Assembly: GCF_019649055.1 (NCBI RefSeq)
Contig: NW_026570260.1
Span: 434,001-498,000, forward strand
DNA from: Paramacrobiotus metropolitanus
Taxonomy: Eukaryota > Tardigrada > Eutardigrada > Parachela > Macrobiotidae
Direction: 5' to 3'
Length of the DNA: 64,000 nt
Under the pieces are notes generated by a model that was given only the letters and a program-made list of their open reading frames with translations, did not search any database and was not told where the DNA came from. The stretch's first letter is position 1. The number at the start of each line of letters is the position of its first letter. Shown piece after piece: positions 59,501 through 64,000 of the stretch. Position numbers and translations under genes: made by a program.

Positions 59501-60130
59501 TCGTTTAACTGTTGGATCTCCCCTTGGTTTTTCTTCTCTACACATTCAGCGCTTTAATTACCGCAACAGTTTGAGCCACTAGTAATATGCTCACCGTTAT
59601 CCAAAAGATCAGCCTTGTACTTCTCCTCCTGGCTGAGCACCTTCTCTGCTCCGACTAGCTCCTCCTGCAGATCCATCAGGGCGTTGGTCAGCTGTAAACG
59701 CTGTGCGCTAACCGCGGCGGTGTCCTTCTCCAGTCGCGCATAATTCTGCTGTACATCCCACATCCAGTCGGCATTGGTCTCCTCTTCGGTTTGGATGGCC
59801 TCAGTCTCCAAGGCCTGCGCCTTCAGAGTGCGGTCCAGATCCTGCAGTTGTCCTTTCAGTCGGTCGATGTAGCGTTGTCGAAAGACGGCGAAGTTAGGCT
59901 GCGATAGAAGAAATACAACAAATAGGTGATAAGGTTGCTGACGGAGAGCGGGGCAACTGTACCTGATTGCGTAAGCTCTCGCCTTCGTTGGGGGTGTAAT
60001 CAGCCAGAAGGTCATTGTCGGGCAGCAAGGCATCGGCCAGTTCGCTGATGGAGATGATGTTAGCGATGTCGCTGTCATCATTGGGCGTTCGTTCATCATC
60101 CATAGGATCCGTCATGGACAGATTGACCAT
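56540..60130 (-). CDS. CCDC40: CCDC40-like axonemal coiled-coil protein, 903 aa, 12 exons
   Basis: Exons: 60130-59963, 59898-59595, 59537-59380, 59288-58800, 58596-58414, 58357-58112, 58056-57843, 57786-57525, 57415-57295, 57220-57035, 56975-56817, 56761-56540 (TAA); 2712 nt, every junction in phase. After an acidic ~55-residue N-terminus it is almost wholly coiled coil. The order of landmarks matches CCDC40: an early RQRYIDRLKGQLQDLDRTLK, the central INRLQAKLDALI followed by GEEVRPIEIQLANLQ, then LMWERKLELKKHAKKSL, and a C-terminal TDSLQKVIDAIGERHPGIYG. In cilia CCDC39/CCDC40 form the 96-nm ruler that places inner dynein arms and the N-DRC. The first exon is poorly conserved. Human CCDC40 is longer at its N-terminus. 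A generic coiled-coil protein is the main alternative. Confidence 0.85.
58648..58686. repeat. 19-bp tandem duplication in CCDC40 intron 4
   Basis: AAGCAGTACTGAAATT occurs twice head to tail with a short A/T linker. Confidence 0.8.
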
Positions 60131-60574
60131 TTTTACGCAGTTACTCTTCCCGTTTCTTTACAGGAATAATGTAGTGTACAGTTCACCAGCAGCTTTATCG
60201 ATCACATGAGTGAATCTCATAATTTTATTCTGTAAATAAATTTGAACTAATGATAATTGTGAAGTTATGTACTGAATTAAACATTTGATTACAATGGGGA
60301 GAATAGTTCCATTGACAAAAAAGGTACGAACTTACATTAAATCACGAAAGATGTGCTCACTACAGTAAAGCCCTAGTATAACAACGGCTTATGATAAATG
60401 CCTGTCTCCTGTGTAATCGCCTCCTTGGCAACTGCTGCGGCATTTGGTTCCGCTTTCTCATCTCAATCAACTTGCATTAGTCGAAGCAATCAGGTGGTAG
60501 ATTTTGTAATATTTTTATACCTACTTTGCAGTACTGCACCTAGCAGCGCATCATCCACCGTACCTAGCCTGAGA
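60131..60574. promoter_or_regulatory. Divergent spacer, CCDC40 / Cys-rich peptide gene
   Basis: 444 bp lie between divergent ATGs. TTTGCAG at ~60526-60532 could be an acceptor for an upstream untranslated exon of the peptide gene. No TATA box is clear. Confidence 0.3.
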
Positions 60575-60853
60575 ATGTCAGCAGCGTGGATCTGGTCCGT
60601 GGTGAGTGTGGTCCTCATCAGCCTTTTCTTGCAGCCCATCTCCGCCTTACCCGTTCCCTACATCGGAGCCGATCTGATGGCCGGCGGACAACCGCACCCT
60701 GCGCTAGGATCCGCCCCGCTGGCGATACCCTCGGCCGATGACCTCGCCAGCCCACGGGCCAGGATGGAGCGGGGAATGTGCAGTTGCCGCAATTATCAGG
60801 AATGCTGTGCCCGCTGCAATTACTGCAACAACTTTATCTGGTATTACGGATAG
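60575..60853 (+). CDS. Secreted Cys-rich peptide precursor, 92 aa, C-terminal Gly
   Basis: ATG at 60575. The signal peptide is SAAWIWSVVSVVLISLFLQPISA (cleavage after ISA). A proline/alanine-rich spacer (PVPYIGADLMAGGQPHPALG) follows. After a basic stretch (SPRARMER) comes a 25-residue C-terminal peptide: MCSCRNYQECCARC then NYCNNFIWYYG and the stop. It has six cysteines (C-x-C-x5-CC-x2-C-x2-C), consistent with three disulfides. The Gly before the stop could serve as an amide donor after processing, giving a WYY-amide end. It is probably a neurohormone or other secreted signalling peptide. No known family was recognised, so the function is open. The gene is divergent from the CCDC40-like gene. 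Confidence 0.65.
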   Translation: MSAAWIWSVVSVVLISLFLQPISALPVPYIGADLMAGGQPHPALGSAPLAIPSADDLASPRARMERGMCSCRNYQECCARCNYCNNFIWYYG

Positions 60854-62354
60854 AAAGATGGGCGTTTGCTGGTGTACGCACTCTGCACAAACGTTCTTAC
60901 CTGATTCTGTACTACTGCAACTAGCGTTTGACTGTCGTTTGTCAAAATCAACGATGATTACGTACGTCATAATAAAGCGGTTGGTATGAAAATGAACAGG
61001 CCATCGATAGAAAACGGTCCACAAAATCATCATCACCAGCTTGGTGATTGCATAGTGGCCTCTTACAAGGCATTAAGGTTCGGACTTCTGAGCGTCACGG
61101 GCAATAGTAATACAAGACCATATCGGCGGGAATAGTAAGATACAACACTGTAATAATTATTATCATAATAATATCATTTTCCCTTCTTATCCTTGTCCGA
61201 GCTGTGCATTTTCATGACAGCGCGGCGCCAATTCACCTGTCTGCTTCTAAATTTGGTGTACTTCCGCAGCTTACGAGTAATGCAGCGAATTGCTCAGAAG
61301 TTTAGAACCATACTGCGTCTCTACAAAATCCTGCCGCAACTGCGCAGCGCCTGTAACCTTTTGTGAGCAAAATGCAGAACCTGGCGACGGAAGTCGGAGA
61401 CAATGTGAGGTTTAACTGCTTTTGCATGACGCTGCTGTGATACTTGCATGGTCATCGGTCGAACTACCGTGACAATGGATCTGGCGCCATAAATGCCGTT
61501 TCATTGCGGCTCACAGTGAAAAGCTATACACGACATTCCTGGGCGCACTGACGACCTGCGTTCCGGATCAGTGTGATCTCTCATGGTACTGACGACTATC
61601 CGATCCGGAAGAAACGGGCAGATACAGAGCTACACCTCAGATTGCGGACGCCGAAGACTGTCCCGGTGGAGTGGTGCTTATATAGCTCTACCTGTACATA
61701 AAAAATTTACGAGTGGAAACAGCAGCTAGCGTATTGTGCACCCTTAACGATGTTTGTTCAAACCAGGATTCAGCGGTTGCCACTTTCAGCTTCTGGATTG
61801 ATAAGATGACACTGAAAACAGTATTCGAACATTTTTGATTTTTTACCGGCGGAGCGCTTCTGTCAGCTAGACAAGCGCCAGATTAGCGTTAGCATTAATC
61901 AAAAATGGTTAGCGTTTTGTGCGTGTATCAGTGTGCGATATGTAAGCTACTTAAACCTAAAACGGGCAACAATAAAGACTGCTACTACTCAAATTCCATA
62001 TACACAGAAACCAACGAACACGTTAAGAAAGTTTACTATCAAGTATGTATTGTGTTTACTCCGCACCCTGGCACATACAACAGAGTGTAACAAGCAGCGA
62101 CCGGCAACAGTATTATCCGACCCATGGAAATTGAAGGTGCATGCATCCGGCGATATTCCGCCAATCCAGCAGATTTCTCCATTCACTCCAACCAAAGCCC
62201 GGCTTATTCTGCTCACTTCAGCAGGCTGCACCGCGGCAAGACAGCAACAGTCTTAAACATTTACAACCGTCCCACCAACTCGAACAGCCTGCAGGTTTTC
62301 TTACATTCCACAAATTAAATATTTTATTATCATTAAGAAAATCCGTGTGCCAGC
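60854..62354. other. Intergenic with possible decayed coding traces
   Basis: The stretch 61200-61720 has coding-like GC and a motif LGALTTCVPDQCDLSWY in one frame, with stops and no splice structure. It may be a degraded gene. The rest is AT-rich with nothing recognisable. Confidence 0.35.
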
Positions 62355-64000
62355 ATGCTGCGCTGGATTGTGGCGGTGTGGTTACTGTGGGCGGAAAGGG
62401 CAGCCGGACAGGCGCTGCGCTACAGCAGTTACCTGGACCCCGAACGACGCTTCCATCTGGCATGGGATTACAATGCAACGCATATTCAGCTGGAGTACAC
62501 GGCCGCCACAAGGGGCTGGCTGGCGCTGGGTATTTCGCCCAACGGTGGCATGAATCAGTCCGATGTTATTTTCGCCTGGATAGATGATACCACCGGATTG
62601 CCGCATGTCCAGGTATGCGTATATGTACAGAGGTGCGCTTAGTGTACGCCTTGATTTTTAATTCCGAAACTACTTTCTTTAGAAATATTACTCTGCTTGC
62701 TTTCGAGCATTTTTAAATGGTGGTATTACCCTTTTTAGTTACGACTAAATTTCATATTAAAATCCATCACTTTTAATTGCGCAAAGCGCAGTGAGCGCTC
62801 ATAATTATTCAATCAACAATATTTAATAAAATGCATAGGATGTGAGGATGTTTTCTGTTGTACTCGTTTTAAAAAAACTGCTCACGAATTTATAATTATG
62901 TTTATTAAATTGCTAATTAATACTGAGACTGGCTGTAACTGAAAATAAATATAGGACCGTTGGATTGACGTGGGCAGTTCGGGCGTGAACCCAACACTAG
63001 ACGACAAACAAGACTGGACACTCGTATCCGGCAAACAGAACACCACCCACTCCATCGTTCGCGTTGCGCGTCTCCTGACCACCTGCGATCCACGTGACCG
63101 CCCCTTCACCGTACGTCACTTGTCACACAGTTTGATGTCGGCTTGCATTATTGACTGTTATTAATCTTTTTTATTTGTGCGATATATGCAAGTCGGCTGA
63201 TCATAATGGGCGCCTCTTAATATGACCCTGACAAATCCAATCAGAATATTATTGACATTCAAAAAACGTCTGTTTGCCGATGCCGGTAACCGACACAAAG
63301 ACGATACCGTTATTCTGCTTCATCAGCGGAATCACTCAGCAGCGAGCGTTTTTTGCGAACCGAAAAATAAACAGGCGCGTTACAAGAATTGTGCTGTTGC
63401 AGAACGACACGATGCGGATAATCTTCGCGGCTAATCCACGTGACCCGGCTGGGGAGGCGGCCATGATTGAGCAGCACAGTATGCGTGGCACTAAAAGTGT
63501 CGTTTTCTTCACCGATGCCTTCCTCACCGAACGCGCGGCCTCCATTCTCGGCGGCGGCAGTCTCCTGCAGATGGATGTCCGTGTCGATAACGTTCCCATT
63601 CCCACCGGCATCGACACGAGCTACCACTGCAAACTGATCAAACTGCCGGAAGTCAATAAGAAATACCACATAATCGGAGTATGTGCATGCAGCTGTCACA
63701 AAGCTTAAAAATTATGAAAATATCACAGTAGGCGATAGTTAAATGTCATGTAACATACAATTAAGTGAAACTGTATGCACAGTAGTAAGCGGTCACAACC
63801 CTATACAACTGCATCAGATCCCTGCAGGACATTAGTGGTCATTACCGGCATACACTAGTCTGGTGTGGTTATTAGGTGCGGCCACTGATCCAACGTGGAA
63901 ACGAGCACATCGTGCACCATGTGGTGGTCTACTACTGTGACAGCACCGTCAACGACACCGTGACGCCCAAGGAATTTGAGTGCGCCGGGGACAACGTCGA
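62355..64000 (+). CDS. MOXD1: DBH-like monooxygenase (MOXD1 type), 5' part; runs off the window
   Basis: Exons: 62355-62612 (ATG), 62955-63110, 63403-63678, 63876 to beyond 64000; phases match. The signal peptide is MLRWIVAVWLLWAERAAG. The DOMON domain covers exons 1-2: LRYSSYLDPERRFHLAWDYN, GWLALGISPNGGMNQSDVIF, then ARLLTTCDPRDRPF. The copper type II ascorbate-dependent monooxygenase N-domain begins with QMDVRVDNVPIPTGIDTSYH and continues to NEHIVHHVVVYYCD, whose HH pair is the first copper site. Such enzymes hydroxylate small substrates in the secretory pathway; the substrate of MOXD1 types is not established. The intron after HVQ in the DOMON domain looks like the family's conserved position, from memory of the vertebrate protein. 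The C-terminal half is outside the window. Confidence 0.93.

Noticed and set aside
1-64000. tRNA or rRNA genes
   Set aside because: No cloverleaf with a convincing B-box or rRNA core sequence was seen by eye. A tRNAscan-SE and Infernal run would settle it.

Overview
This is nuclear DNA of a bilaterian invertebrate. Genes are split by short GT-AG introns, mostly 40 to 700 bp, and exons are GC-richer than the AT-rich spacers. The gene set is animal: Snail with a SNAG domain, an NR2E nuclear receptor, Brahma, rhodopsin-like GPCRs, a tetraspanin and a DOMON monooxygenase. The compact genes and lineage-specific receptors suggest a small ecdysozoan genome, and a tardigrade is my best guess, but the window alone does not prove that. 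I rebuilt exons by hand. At almost every internal junction the splice sites and codon phases agree, which makes the multi-exon models reliable.

Layout. 0-1.2 kb (-): start of a membrane protein with a NIT sensor domain, running off the left edge. 5.7-8.3 kb: two small secreted-peptide genes. 8.65-10.3 kb (+): a tetraspanin. 10.5-17 kb: a gene-free repeat island with two tandem terminal-inverted-repeat elements, a hAT transposase relic, and a satellite of ACGTTCTG octamers carried on a twice-repeated larger unit. 17.7-19.5 kb (+): an aldo-keto reductase with a 2-nt frame problem in exon 1. 20.2-22.1 kb (-): an NR2E (tailless/dsf-type) nuclear receptor. 23.5-28.9 kb: two oppositely oriented paralogous GPCR genes flanking a decayed carboxylesterase; the first GPCR copy is frameshifted in TM6.

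30.1-33.9 kb (-): cysteinyl-tRNA synthetase. 36.1-37.5 kb (-): a three-exon gene with a possible NYN/PIN-like fold. It is divergent from Brahma, the SWI/SNF ATPase, at 38.2-43.8 kb (+). 46.7-47.3 kb (-): a tiny secreted single-domain cadherin-like protein. 47.3-53 kb: a long gene desert upstream of snail (53.0-54.8 kb, +). 56.5-60.1 kb (-): a complete CCDC40-like axonemal coiled-coil gene. 60.6-60.85 kb (+): a cysteine-rich, possibly C-terminally amidated peptide precursor. 62.36 kb to the end (+): the 5' half of a MOXD1-type DBH-like monooxygenase.

The neighbours do not form one pathway. The most unusual items are the composite satellite, the 82-bp near-perfect palindrome at 45.84 kb, the NYN-like protein with an altered active site, the Cys-rich peptide, the cadherin-like mini-protein with a stop-free intron of 3n length, and the GPCR pair with altered DRY and NPxxY motifs.
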